This document shows positions 16,909 through 25,157 of a stretch of 64,000 nt of DNA, in pieces (positions within the stretch are counted from its first letter, which is position 1; the number at the start of each line of letters is the position of its first letter). Under the pieces are notes generated by a model. It searched no databases. It saw only the letters and a list, made by a program, of their open reading frames with translations, and was not told where the DNA came from. This DNA is from QZKY01 sp942492925 (GTDB lineage Bacteria; Pseudomonadota; Gammaproteobacteria; Burkholderiales; Burkholderiaceae_D), in assembly GCA_942492925.1 (NCBI GenBank), contig OW818641.1, forward strand, positions 1,860,001-1,924,000, read 5' to 3'. The position numbers and the translations under genes are program-made.

Positions 16909-18795
16909 TCAATGCAATTGCTTGTATATCTGCTCTGCCAATTGCCGTGAAATCCCTTCCACAGATGCCAAATCCTCGATACTGGCATCCATCACGCCAT
17001 GCATGCTGCCGAAACGCGCCAGCAATTTTTGGCGCCGCTTAGCGCCAATGCCTTCAATCTCTTCCAGCCGTGATGCCTGCCTCGCCTTCGCTCGCTTGGC
17101 GCGCATGCCCGTGATTGCAAAGCGGTGCGCTTCATCACGAATCTGCGCCACCAGCATCAGCGCCGCCGAATCCTTGCCAAGCTCCTGTCCGGAACCGTCA
17201 GCATGCACCAGGGTTTCCAGCCCTACTTTTCGCCCCTCGCCTTTAGCCACCCCCACAATCAGGCCAGTGTCCAACCCCAATTCCTCGAAGACTTGCTTCG
17301 CCATCGACACCTGTCCTTTGCCGCCATCCACCAGCACCACGTCGGGCAACACACCTTCCCCGCTAGCGACTTTTTCATAACGGCGCATCAGCACCTGACG
17401 CATGGCGGCATAATCGTCGCCCGGTTCGATATCCTCGATATTGAAACGCCGGTATTCGCGGTGCTGCATCGCGTGATGCTGATACACCACGCACGATGCC
17501 TGTGTGGCCTCGCCTTGCGTGTGGCTAACGTCAAAACACTCCACCCGAAAGGCTTCAGCGTTTTCCACTTCCAGATCCAGTGCATCAATCAAGGCTTGCG
17601 TACGAGTTTTTTGCGACCCCTGTTCTGACAGCAATCTTTCCAACGCAATGTCAGCACCCTTCTTCGCCATCTCCAGCCACACGCGCCGTTGTCCTTGCGG
17701 CTGAGACGTCAGGTGAATGCGGTGACCGCATTGCTCGGACAAGGCCATCACGAGCGCAGGGTCGTCAAATTCGATACTAATGACCAGAGAGTTGGGGATG
17801 AACTTGCCAATGTAATGCTGCGTCAAAAATGCCTTGATAACGTCGATTTCAATCGATTCTTCCGTCTTCCAGTGCAGCTTCCAGCGCGGGTCCATTGCAT
17901 CAGTAAAATCAATGGGATGCGCGGGAAACCATGCTCGATCGCCGAGGTGCCTGCCACCACGCACCATCGCCAGATTCACACACGCGCGACCGCCCTGCAC
18001 GACAACAGCAAGGATGTCCGCATCCGCATCACCGCCGGTATCCATGCTTTGCTGTTGCAGCACTTGTGAGAGCGCCGTAATCTGGTCGCGCACTTCCGCT
18101 GCTTTTTCAAATGCCAGTTCTTCTGCGAACCCGTGCATTTTCATTTCCAGCGCCTGCATGACTTCCGTCTGTCGTCCGCGTAAAAAATCAACCGCACTCG
18201 CCACATCCGCCAAGTAAGCTTCACGGCTAACGAATTGCACACATGGCGCGCTACAGCGATGAATCTGGTACAGCAAGCACGGTCGCGTTCGATTCTGGAA
18301 AACGCTATCTTCGCAAGTACGCAACCTGAAAACGCGCTGCAAAATCTGCATGGATTCGCGCACTGCCCAAACGTTCGGGTACGGGCCGAAATACTGATTC
18401 TTGCGATCAGTCGCGCCCCGGTAATACACCATGCGCGGGTAATCTTCGCCCGTCATTTTCAGATACGGGTAGGTCTTGTCGTCACGGAAGAGAATGTTAA
18501 ACGGCGGCTGCAGCGCCTTGATCAAATTATTTTCCAGCAGCAGCGCTTCTGCTTCGGTCCGCGTGACCGTCGTTTCCATGCGCGCGATGCGCTTGATCAT
18601 CAGCGCTACGCGCGTATTGGTTTCTGTCTTCTGGAAGTAACTGGAAACGCGTTTTTTCAGATCGCGCGCTTTCCCGACATAAAGCACTTTGTCTTTGGCA
18701 TCGAAATAGCGATACACTCCCGGCAGGCGCGGTAACGCCGCCACTGTTTCCAGCAGCGCGTCACGTTCACCGTCTCTTGGCTTCTTCCCCGTCAT
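16909..18795 (-). CDS. uvrC: Excinuclease ABC subunit C
   Basis: 628 residues. The N-terminal GIY-YIG nuclease domain has LPGVYRYFD and VLYVGKARDLKKRVSSYF (residues 18-55). A UVR motif lies near residue 205, the RNase H-like endonuclease domain contains VECFDVSHTQG and VLVDGGKGQ, and tandem helix-hairpin-helix motifs end the protein (IEGIGAKRRQKLLARFG and SVEGIS). UvrC makes both incisions in nucleotide excision repair with UvrAB. The length is normal and the protein is intact. Confidence 0.96.
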   Translation of the reverse strand: MTGKKPRDGERDALLETVAALPRLPGVYRYFDAKDKVLYVGKARDLKKRVSSYFQKTETNTRVALMIKRIARMETTVTRTEAEALLLENNLIKALQPPFNILFRDDKTYPYLKMTGEDYPRMVYYRGATDRKNQYFGPYPNVWAVRESMQILQRVFRLRTCEDSVFQNRTRPCLLYQIHRCSAPCVQFVSREAYLADVASAVDFLRGRQTEVMQALEMKMHGFAEELAFEKAAEVRDQITALSQVLQQQSMDTGGDADADILAVVVQGGRACVNLAMVRGGRHLGDRAWFPAHPIDFTDAMDPRWKLHWKTEESIEIDVIKAFLTQHYIGKFIPNSLVISIEFDDPALVMALSEQCGHRIHLTSQPQGQRRVWLEMAKKGADIALERLLSEQGSQKTRTQALIDALDLEVENAEAFRVECFDVSHTQGEATQASCVVYQHHAMQHREYRRFNIEDIEPGDDYAAMRQVLMRRYEKVASGEGVLPDVVLVDGGKGQVSMAKQVFEELGLDTGLIVGVAKGEGRKVGLETLVHADGSGQELGKDSAALMLVAQIRDEAHRFAITGMRAKRAKARQASRLEEIEGIGAKRRQKLLARFGSMHGVMDASIEDLASVEGISRQLAEQIYKQLH

Positions 18796-18960
18796 GGCAA
18801 GAAAGGATCTGAATAAATAACAATTTGAGTGCGTAGAAAACTATGGGGCCATACAAAATTAATCAAACGGGGGAGGGGAGGTTGTGAGAGGAAAACCCCC
18901 CACCCCGGGGGACATAAGCGGCTCGCGAAAGGCAACGTTCAATTAACCGGAAGCAAATTT

Positions 18961-19986
18961 TCAATCAGTTTTTTCGCAGCGATGATAGCGCTGCTCTTGC
19001 TGCAAGGTTTCCCAATCGCGCGCCGACGTCGCCGGAACCATCGCCGCAATCCGCGATGCAGACTGCACGGCCGCTTCCGCATCAGGGAGGCGCAAACCGG
19101 CAAGCAATTGATCGGCCTTGTCCGGCGCATTGCACACCAGGACCATGTCGCACCCAGCTGCGAGCGCGGCCTGTGCACCCTCCACCACACTACCAGCCAC
19201 ACTCGCGCCTTCCATACTGAGATCGTCGCTGAAAATCACGCCATCAAAACCCAGCTCGTCACGCAAAATCGTCAGCCATTTTTTCGAGAATCCGGCTGGA
19301 TGCTTGTCAATTTTGGGATAAATCACATGCGCCGGCATCACCGCAGACAGGCTCATTCCCAGCCAGCCGTAGGGCGCCGCGTCTTCGTAGAGAATTTCGG
19401 AGAGTTCACGCTGATCGACCGGAATCGCCACATGGGAATCGGCTTGCACGTAACCGTGCCCGGGAAAATGTTTGCCGCAATTGGCCATGCCCGAAAGCAG
19501 CAAACCTTCGTTCAAACTCTTGGCCAGCAAGGTCACCACGCGCGCATCGCGATGGAAAGCGCGATCCCCAATCACGGTGGATTCGCCGTAATCCAGATCC
19601 AGCACGGGCGTAAACGATAAATCCACGCCGCAGGCGCGCAATTCAGATGCCAGCACGTACCCTGTCGCCGTGGCGACTTTCGTCGCCAGGAATACGACGT
19701 TGTCCCACAATTCGCCCAGGCGCTTCATCGGCGGAATGCGCGTGAACCCATCCTTGCGAAAACGCTGGACACGACCGCCTTCATGATCGACCGCAATCAG
19801 GATTCCGGGACGTGCCGCATGAATCGCGTTCGTCAAGGCCACCAGTTGTGCACGATCCGTGTAGTTGCGCGCAAAGAGAATCACGCCGCCCGTCAGCGGA
19901 TGCTGGATGCGTCGAATATCATCATCCGTCAGTGTCAGGCCAACGACATCCAGCATCACCGGTCCCAGTTGCATCTCATTGTTCAT
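18961..19986 (-). CDS. nagZ: Beta-N-acetylhexosaminidase
   Basis: 341 residues, a cytoplasmic glycoside hydrolase family 3 enzyme. AVDHEGGRVQRF is near residue 65, the substrate-binding and catalytic motif KHFPGHG near residue 168 and the nucleophile Asp in FSDDLSMEGA near residue 250. It removes GlcNAc from anhydromuropeptides in cell-wall recycling and influences AmpC induction in some species. Its ATG overlaps the acpS stop (ATGA), making it the distal gene of the lepA-to-acpS operon. Confidence 0.95.
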   Translation of the reverse strand: MNNEMQLGPVMLDVVGLTLTDDDIRRIQHPLTGGVILFARNYTDRAQLVALTNAIHAARPGILIAVDHEGGRVQRFRKDGFTRIPPMKRLGELWDNVVFLATKVATATGYVLASELRACGVDLSFTPVLDLDYGESTVIGDRAFHRDARVVTLLAKSLNEGLLLSGMANCGKHFPGHGYVQADSHVAIPVDQRELSEILYEDAAPYGWLGMSLSAVMPAHVIYPKIDKHPAGFSKKWLTILRDELGFDGVIFSDDLSMEGASVAGSVVEGAQAALAAGCDMVLVCNAPDKADQLLAGLRLPDAEAAVQSASRIAAMVPATSARDWETLQQEQRYHRCEKTD

Positions 19987-20399
19987 ATGCCGCTCTCCTG
20001 TTTTTCGACCGTTTTTTCAACAACGACAAACGCCACCACGTAATCGGATTCGTCCGTCACTGACACTTGCGCGGTTAATCCGTTTTGTTCCATGAATTCC
20101 TTGAGCGCCCCGCTGCAAACAACCATGGGCTTGCCGCTGGGCGCATTCAGCACCTGCATCGCGCGCCACGTCATCGGCATCCGGATGCCGAGGCCGACCG
20201 CTTTCGAGAACGCTTCCTTGGCCGCGAAACGGGTTGCGAGGAAACGCACCCCTCGTGCCTCAACTTTTGCCTTGCGATGCAGGTAGCGCTTCATCTCGTC
20301 ATCGCCAAGGATGCGCATGGCAAAACGGTCTCCGTAGCGCCCCAGCACGGCCTCGACGCGGGAAATCATCAGGATGTCTGTGCCGATACCGTAAATCAT
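19983..20399 (-). CDS. acpS: Holo-[acyl-carrier-protein] synthase
   Basis: 138 residues from the ATG at 20399, which overlaps the pdxJ stop; the conserved start MIYGIGTDI supports this over a longer frame to 20471. The family motif RFAAKEAFSKA with the catalytic and magnesium Glu lies near residue 56. The enzyme transfers 4'-phosphopantetheine from CoA to ACP. It follows pdxJ, as is common in proteobacteria. Confidence 0.93.
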   Translation of the reverse strand: MIYGIGTDILMISRVEAVLGRYGDRFAMRILGDDEMKRYLHRKAKVEARGVRFLATRFAAKEAFSKAVGLGIRMPMTWRAMQVLNAPSGKPMVVCSGALKEFMEQNGLTAQVSVTDESDYVVAFVVVEKTVEKQESGI

Positions 20400-21170
20400 T
20401 TTTCCGCCTTCAACGCAGCGAGGCGCGAGGTCACCATGATGGCTTTCATCTCGCGGACGGCATTTTGCCATCCGACGAATACAGCATGCGCGACAATCGC
20501 ATGGCCGATGTTGAGTTCAGCAATATCACGGATCGCCGCGACCGCCTGCACATTGGTGTAATGCAGGCCATGACCGGCATTCACTTTCAGTCCGCATTTG
20601 AACGCCTTCCAGCACGCCTTGCCGAATGCGCGCCAGTTCCTTTTGCTGTTGCGCCGCATCGTGCGCATCGGCATAGCGGCCGGTATGAATTTCAATCACC
20701 GGCGCGCCCGCTTCGCGCGATGCCCGTATTTGCTCGGCCTCCGCATCAATGAACAGGCTCACGCGTATGCCTTCCGCCTGCAACTGTCTGATTGCCGCTT
20801 TGACCTGTTCGAAATGTCCCACCACATCCAGCCCACCTTCGGTGGTCACTTCTTCGCGCCGTTCTGGCACCAGACACACATCCTGCGGCCGAAGGCGACA
20901 GGCAAAATCCAGCATTTCATTTGTGATGGCCGATTCCAGATTCATGCGCGTGGTCAGCAAGGGACGAATCGCAATCACATCCGCGTCCTTGATGTGGCGG
21001 CGATCTTCGCGCAAATGCAGCGTAATCAGATCGGCGCCCGCCTGCTCGGCCTGCAAAGCCGCCTGAATCGGATCGGGATACATGGTGCCACGCGCGTTAC
21101 GCAGTGTGGCGACGTGGTCGATGTTGACACCCAGATCGACGATCGGGCCGTGGGGATTAAGAAAGCTCAT
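20396..21170 (-). pseudogene. pdxJ: Pyridoxine 5'-phosphate synthase, single-base frameshift
   Basis: PdxJ joins aminoacetone phosphate (3-amino-2-oxopropyl phosphate) and deoxyxylulose phosphate to make pyridoxine phosphate. The reading frame opens normally at 21170 (VDLGVNIDHVATLRNARGT) and includes TLHLREDRRHI and VSLFIDAE. After KELARIRQGVLEGVQ the frame is lost, and the conserved GLKVNAGHGLHYTNVQ continues in another frame down to the stop at 20396. One extra A in the AAA run (plus-strand ttt at 20597-20599) explains this exactly: without it the junction reads GVQCGLKVNAGHG and has the same spacing as E. coli PdxJ, for a 257-residue product. A sequencing insertion and a real mutation cannot be told apart here. 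The uncorrected frame ends at 20526 after 214 residues. Confidence 0.88.
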
Positions 21171-21217
21171 GTTATTGGACGAAGTAAGTTCCGGCTCATC
21201 ACTGGAAAAGTTATATT

Positions 21218-21977
21218 CTACAATTGCATCAAGTCTATTAGGATTTGGCGCGTTTTCACCTGCGCGCCACCGAGGTGATGTGCGAGCAGAAACCGCATCA
21301 AGAATTTGCTTTGCATCTGCGTGGACGCATCGGTATAGTCTTCGCCCGTCATGTCCAGCAACGTTTTCCCTGTCACGCGCGGCCAGACATCGGCGTTACG
21401 TGCCGGACGCGGCCCACGCTCCGGATCCACCACATACTCGACTTCCTGTTCAACCGGCTTGCCAGTCACAATGCAGGTTGCCCAATCACCGCCCACACCT
21501 GTTTCCTTGAGCAATGCCAGTTCAAATTTTCGCAGGGCAATCGCAGTCGAATCTGGGATGGCATCCGTTTGCCCCAGTTCATGCAACGTTGCGGTGTAAT
21601 GATCGAACAAGGCCGGATGCGGATCTTCGCGCGCCAGCAGCTTCAACAATAATTCGTTCAAGTAGAAACCGCACAAGAAGCGCCGATTTTTCCAGTGGGG
21701 CCAGCCCACCCACCCATTCGGCTGCCGTGAGCGTACGCAATTCGGACTTGCCGCTCCATCCGACCGACAAGGGTTGAAACGTCTGTAGCACCCCGCGCAA
21801 TTTTGAATGCGGGCGCTTGGCGCCCTTCGCCACCAGCGCGACACGGCCGTGTTCACGCGTAAACAGATCGACGATGAGGCTGGTTTCCTTGTAATACGTG
21901 CTGTGCAGCACATAACCGGGCTGATTCGATATGCGCCCGCTACGATCCGTTTTGGCGACCGGAACCGGCTCCGTCAT
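21218..21977 (-). pseudogene. recO: DNA repair protein RecO, single-base frameshift
   Basis: RecO anneals single strands and loads RecA with RecR in the RecF pathway. The N-terminal OB-fold part reads normally from the ATG at 21977 (PGYVLHSTYYKETSLIVDLFTREHGRVALVAKGAKR, shown here only as family-typical text split at GRVALV). The middle and C-terminal part (CGFYLNELLLKLLAREDPHPALFD to the stop at 21218) lies in a second frame. One extra base between about 21672 and 21691 separates them. The A5 run (plus-strand ttttt, 21687-21691) is the likely place, but a spot nearer GCACAAGAAG is also possible. Correcting it gives 252 residues, a normal RecO. The start overlaps the era stop. Confidence 0.87.
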
Positions 21978-22879
21978 TACTCGTAACCGTAAGCGCGCAA
22001 ACCGGCCTCGTTGTCGGCCCAGCCGGATTTGACCTTGACCCAGATTTCCAGATACACCGGGCCGCCAAACAGCTTTTCCATATCGAGCCGCGCCTGCGTC
22101 GAAATTTCTTTCAGGCGCGCGCCCTTATTGCCGATCACCATCGCCTTGTGCGTGTCGCGCCCGACCAGAATGGCGGCAAAGATGCGACGCAGATTGCCTT
22201 CCTGCTCGAATTGTTCAATCAGCACGGTGCTGGTGTAGGGCAATTCATCGCCCACCAGCCGAAACACTTTTTCGCGCACGATTTCCGCCGCCATGAAACG
22301 CTCGCTGCGATCCGTCAAATCGTCCGCATCGAACACGGCCGGATTTTCTGGCAAACACTTTCTGATCTCTTCTTGCAGCGCATCAAGTTTACGCCCCAGT
22401 CGCGCCGACACGGGCACGATGGCCGTAAAATCGCGCTTGGCGGCCACATCCCGCGCAAACGGCAACAGCACTTCCTTTTGTTTCACTTGATCGGATTTGT
22501 TAATCACGAGAATGCACGGCACAGTCTTCGGCAGCAAATCGAGCACTTGTTGATCAGCTTGACCAAACGTTCCGGCTTCAATCACAAACAAAATGACGTC
22601 CGCTGCTGTCAACGTATTGGTAACGGTCTTGTTCAGCGTGCGATTCAAGGCATTGGCATGACGCGTCTGAAAACCGGGCGTGTCGACGTAAATGAATTGT
22701 GCATCCTCGGTCGTTTGAATGCCGGTGATGCGATGACGCGTCGTTTGGGCTTTGCGAGACGTAATGCTGACCTTGGCGCCGATCAACGCATTCATCAAGG
22801 TGGATTTACCAACATTGGGGCGACCGACAATGGCGATGTAGCCGCAACGGAAAGGGGGGGGAGGTATTGTCTCGGTCAT
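21977..22879 (-). CDS. era: GTPase Era
   Basis: 300 residues. G-motifs are GRPNVGKST near residue 18, DTPGFQT near 66 and NKSDQ near 130, followed by a C-terminal KH domain with GNKGARLKEIS. Era binds the 3' end of 16S rRNA and acts in 30S assembly. The start overlaps the rnc stop by four bases. The N-terminus has a run of four prolines encoded by a G-rich tract, a place where base-count errors could occur, but the frame is intact. Confidence 0.96.
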   Translation of the reverse strand: MTETIPPPPFRCGYIAIVGRPNVGKSTLMNALIGAKVSITSRKAQTTRHRITGIQTTEDAQFIYVDTPGFQTRHANALNRTLNKTVTNTLTAADVILFVIEAGTFGQADQQVLDLLPKTVPCILVINKSDQVKQKEVLLPFARDVAAKRDFTAIVPVSARLGRKLDALQEEIRKCLPENPAVFDADDLTDRSERFMAAEIVREKVFRLVGDELPYTSTVLIEQFEQEGNLRRIFAAILVGRDTHKAMVIGNKGARLKEISTQARLDMEKLFGGPVYLEIWVKVKSGWADNEAGLRAYGYE

Positions 22880-23703
22880 GCCGTTTTCGGCCGCGGCAAA
22901 GGAGCGTTCTCGTTTGAATCGGATGAATCCGTCAACGCAGTCGGCTCATCCGTTTGTATCGTCGCGATTCCAATAAGTTTCAGTTGCGCCTCTTTTGGCT
23001 TGCGCTTGCGTGGTGTGGTGGCTGTCTTGACCTGCAATTTCTGCGCTGCCTCCAGAGCCAGTTTCGCCGCCGCCTGTTCCGCACTGCGACGACTGCCGCC
23101 AGCACCAAACACCTGGATATGCAGCTTCGGAATCAGGCACTCCACTTCAAATTGCTGATTGTGCGCAGCACCATGCGTCGCGACCACGTTATATTGGGGT
23201 AACGGTATCTTGTGTCCTTGCAGATATTCCTGAAGCAAGGTCTTGTCATCCTTGCCGAGCGTTTTCGGGTCGACCGTATCGAGAATGGGAATGTACAAAC
23301 CGCGAATTACTTTGCGTACAGCGTCGAATCCGCCATCCAGAAAAATCGCGCCCAGTAGCGCTTCGATGGCATCGGCCAGAATGGACGGCCGACGGAATCC
23401 ACCCGATTTCAATTCGCCCTCACCCAGGTGAAGAAAGCGCGAAACTTCCATCTTCTGGGCAATCTCATACAGCGTCTGTTGCTTGACCAGATTGGAACGC
23501 AAACGCGACAAATCGCCTTCATCAAGATCGCCGTAACGTTCATAGAGCAATGACGCCACCACGCAGTTCAACAACGAATCGCCCAGAAACTCCAGGCGCT
23601 CGTTGTGCGTACTGCTGTGGCTGCGATGCGTCAATGCCGTATGGAGCAGCGATGGCGTCTTGAACGTGTAATCCAGCCGGGTTTGCAACAAAAAAATATC
23701 CAT
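22876..23703 (-). CDS. rnc: Ribonuclease III
   Basis: 275 residues. The signature ERLEFLGDSLLN is at about residues 36-47, and a second acidic site DAIEALLGAIFLD lies near residue 112. A double-stranded-RNA-binding domain covers about residues 155-225. RNase III processes rRNA precursors and structured mRNAs. Beyond the dsRBD there is an extra tail of roughly 45 residues, Lys/Pro-rich then acidic, which is longer than in E. coli (226 residues) but similar to other Burkholderiales. It is part of the lepA-lepB-DUF4845-rnc-era operon. Confidence 0.95.
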   Translation of the reverse strand: MDIFLLQTRLDYTFKTPSLLHTALTHRSHSSTHNERLEFLGDSLLNCVVASLLYERYGDLDEGDLSRLRSNLVKQQTLYEIAQKMEVSRFLHLGEGELKSGGFRRPSILADAIEALLGAIFLDGGFDAVRKVIRGLYIPILDTVDPKTLGKDDKTLLQEYLQGHKIPLPQYNVVATHGAAHNQQFEVECLIPKLHIQVFGAGGSRRSAEQAAAKLALEAAQKLQVKTATTPRKRKPKEAQLKLIGIATIQTDEPTALTDSSDSNENAPLPRPKTA

Positions 23704-24108
23704 TATTGAATCTTGCGTGTTGGGTTTTGTCGAACTTGTTTGGCAGTCGAACCAGAAAACTCCAGTAACAAACTGGCAGGCCCGACCAGCGGGATTTTTT
23801 TCTCGTAAGCGAAGCTCACTTCAAATTCACTGTCCACCTTGGTAATTTCCAAATCGTAGCCCCGAATCGCTTCCAGATACCCCACCTCGGCACGACGATC
23901 GTAGGACTGGCTGATCTCCAGTACCGTTGTTCCGGATTTCTTGGCCTCTTCAATAGCCTTCAATATACCCCTGATATTCCACAACCGCAGGGACCACTTT
24001 CATGGCCAATAATGCGATCACCCCGACAATTATTAACACAACGAACAGCCCGAATAAGGAAACGCCGCGCTGTTTGCTCGTGCGGCATGTATTGTAAAAA
24101 TACCGCAC
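23703..24108 (-). pseudogene. DUF4845 membrane-anchored protein, single-base frameshift
   Basis: A small protein with one N-terminal membrane segment (GVSLFGLFVVLIIVGVIALL), found between lepB and rnc in betaproteobacteria; its function is unknown. The frame with the membrane helix reads VVPAVVEYQG and then diverges. The rest (ILKAIEEAKKSGTTVLEIS to the stop at 23703) is in another frame. One extra G in the GGGG run (plus-strand cccc, 23968-23971) accounts for it; corrected, the product is about 134 residues. The start is unclear: there is no ATG before KQRGVSL, a GTG at 24108 is possible, and an ACG codon sits where an ATG would give MSKQRGVSL. Confidence 0.75.
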
Positions 24109-24109
24109 G
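24080..24109. repeat. Short inverted repeat upstream of DUF4845
   Basis: On the minus strand GTGCGG-TAT and ATA-CATG-CCGCAC can pair around a T-rich loop. It lies between lepB and the DUF4845 frame, beside the REP-like repeat. Confidence 0.4.
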
Positions 24110-24150
24110 CCCTCACCCCGACCCTCTCCCGTTTGGGGGGAAGCGGGATG
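24108..24150. repeat. REP-like palindromic intergenic repeat, copy 3
   Basis: CCCTCACCCCGACCCTCTCC, a GTTT loop and GGGGGGAAGCGGG. It is the same kind of element as copies near 11431 and 12452. The open frame that continues upstream of DUF4845 passes through it, which argues that the frame is not coding there. Confidence 0.5.
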
Positions 24151-24230
24151 CAAAAGCTTCCCGAAGTTTTTACACAACATGTCTTGTTGGCCGATGAATC
24201 ATGATTTCACTCCCCTACGTATCATTCGAA

Positions 24231-25157
24231 TTATTGAAAGTTACCAATGCGTTTGAATTCTCCATTCAGGTTCAACCAGATGAAGAAAGCTCTGCCAACG
24301 ATATACTTGTCCGGCACAAACCCCCAATAGCGACTGTCGAGGCTGTTATCACGATTATCCCCCATCATGAAGTAGTGATCGGGCGGAACCGTGCAAATAA
24401 AGCCTTCGGTGTTGTAGGTACACAATTCATGTTTGGGAAAGCGGTCCGGATTCGAAACATAAGCCGGGGCAGCATCGTGCATGAGAATACCGTGCTCAAC
24501 ACCTGTCAAATTTTCAACGTACTGCTTTGAATACGTCAGCCGCCTGTCCTTTTCCAGATAATGCAGGTATTCCGACAATGGCTTGTAAGTGGCCGGTTGT
24601 CCGTTCACCGTCAGCCGTTTGTTGCGGTAAACGATTTTGTCGCCCGGCACACCGACAATCCGTTTGATGTAATCCTGCGACGTGTCGTTCGGATACTTAA
24701 ACACCATCACGTCGCCGCGTTGGGGATCGTTCAATGAAATGATCTTGTGATTAATGATCGGCAACCGAATGCCGTAGGTATATTTGTTCACCAGAATCAA
24801 ATCGCCTGATTGCAAGGTCGGCAGCATCGAATCGGACGGAATCTTGAACGGCTCGAACAAGAACGACCGCAGAAAAAAGACCGCCGCGATCACCGGAAAA
24901 AAACTGCCCGTGTATTCAATCCACGCCGGTTGTTTCAGCAATTTCGTTTCCAGCTCGGCCCGGCCGGCCACATCCGGCTTCACGCCTTCGGCTTCGAGCT
25001 TGGCATTGCGCGCATCGAACTCTGTCAGCGCCACATCCGCCTTGCGGCGACGCTCCTTCGCCAACTTGAACACATCCAGACACCAGATGATGCCCGTGAT
25101 GACAACCAGTACAAAAAGAATCAGGGGAAAATTCGCCAGAAGCGATTGCAAACTCAT
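24231..25157 (-). CDS. lepB: Signal peptidase I
   Basis: 308 residues. Two membrane segments lie near residues 10-28 and 82-100, then the catalytic Ser in IPSDSMLPTL near residue 111, the catalytic Lys in RGDVMVFKYPND near residue 166 and the GDNRDNSLDSRYWG box near residue 266. The inner-membrane enzyme removes signal peptides from secreted proteins. The start overlaps the lepA stop by four bases, the usual lepA-lepB arrangement. Confidence 0.96.
   Translation of the reverse strand: MSLQSLLANFPLILFVLVVITGIIWCLDVFKLAKERRRKADVALTEFDARNAKLEAEGVKPDVAGRAELETKLLKQPAWIEYTGSFFPVIAAVFFLRSFLFEPFKIPSDSMLPTLQSGDLILVNKYTYGIRLPIINHKIISLNDPQRGDVMVFKYPNDTSQDYIKRIVGVPGDKIVYRNKRLTVNGQPATYKPLSEYLHYLEKDRRLTYSKQYVENLTGVEHGILMHDAAPAYVSNPDRFPKHELCTYNTEGFICTVPPDHYFMMGDNRDNSLDSRYWGFVPDKYIVGRAFFIWLNLNGEFKRIGNFQ

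Noticed and set aside
20396..24108. Programmed frameshifting in pdxJ, recO and DUF4845
   Set aside because: No shift-site, stop-codon or stimulatory structure typical of programmed +1 shifts is seen; one-base gains, mostly in short base runs, are simpler.
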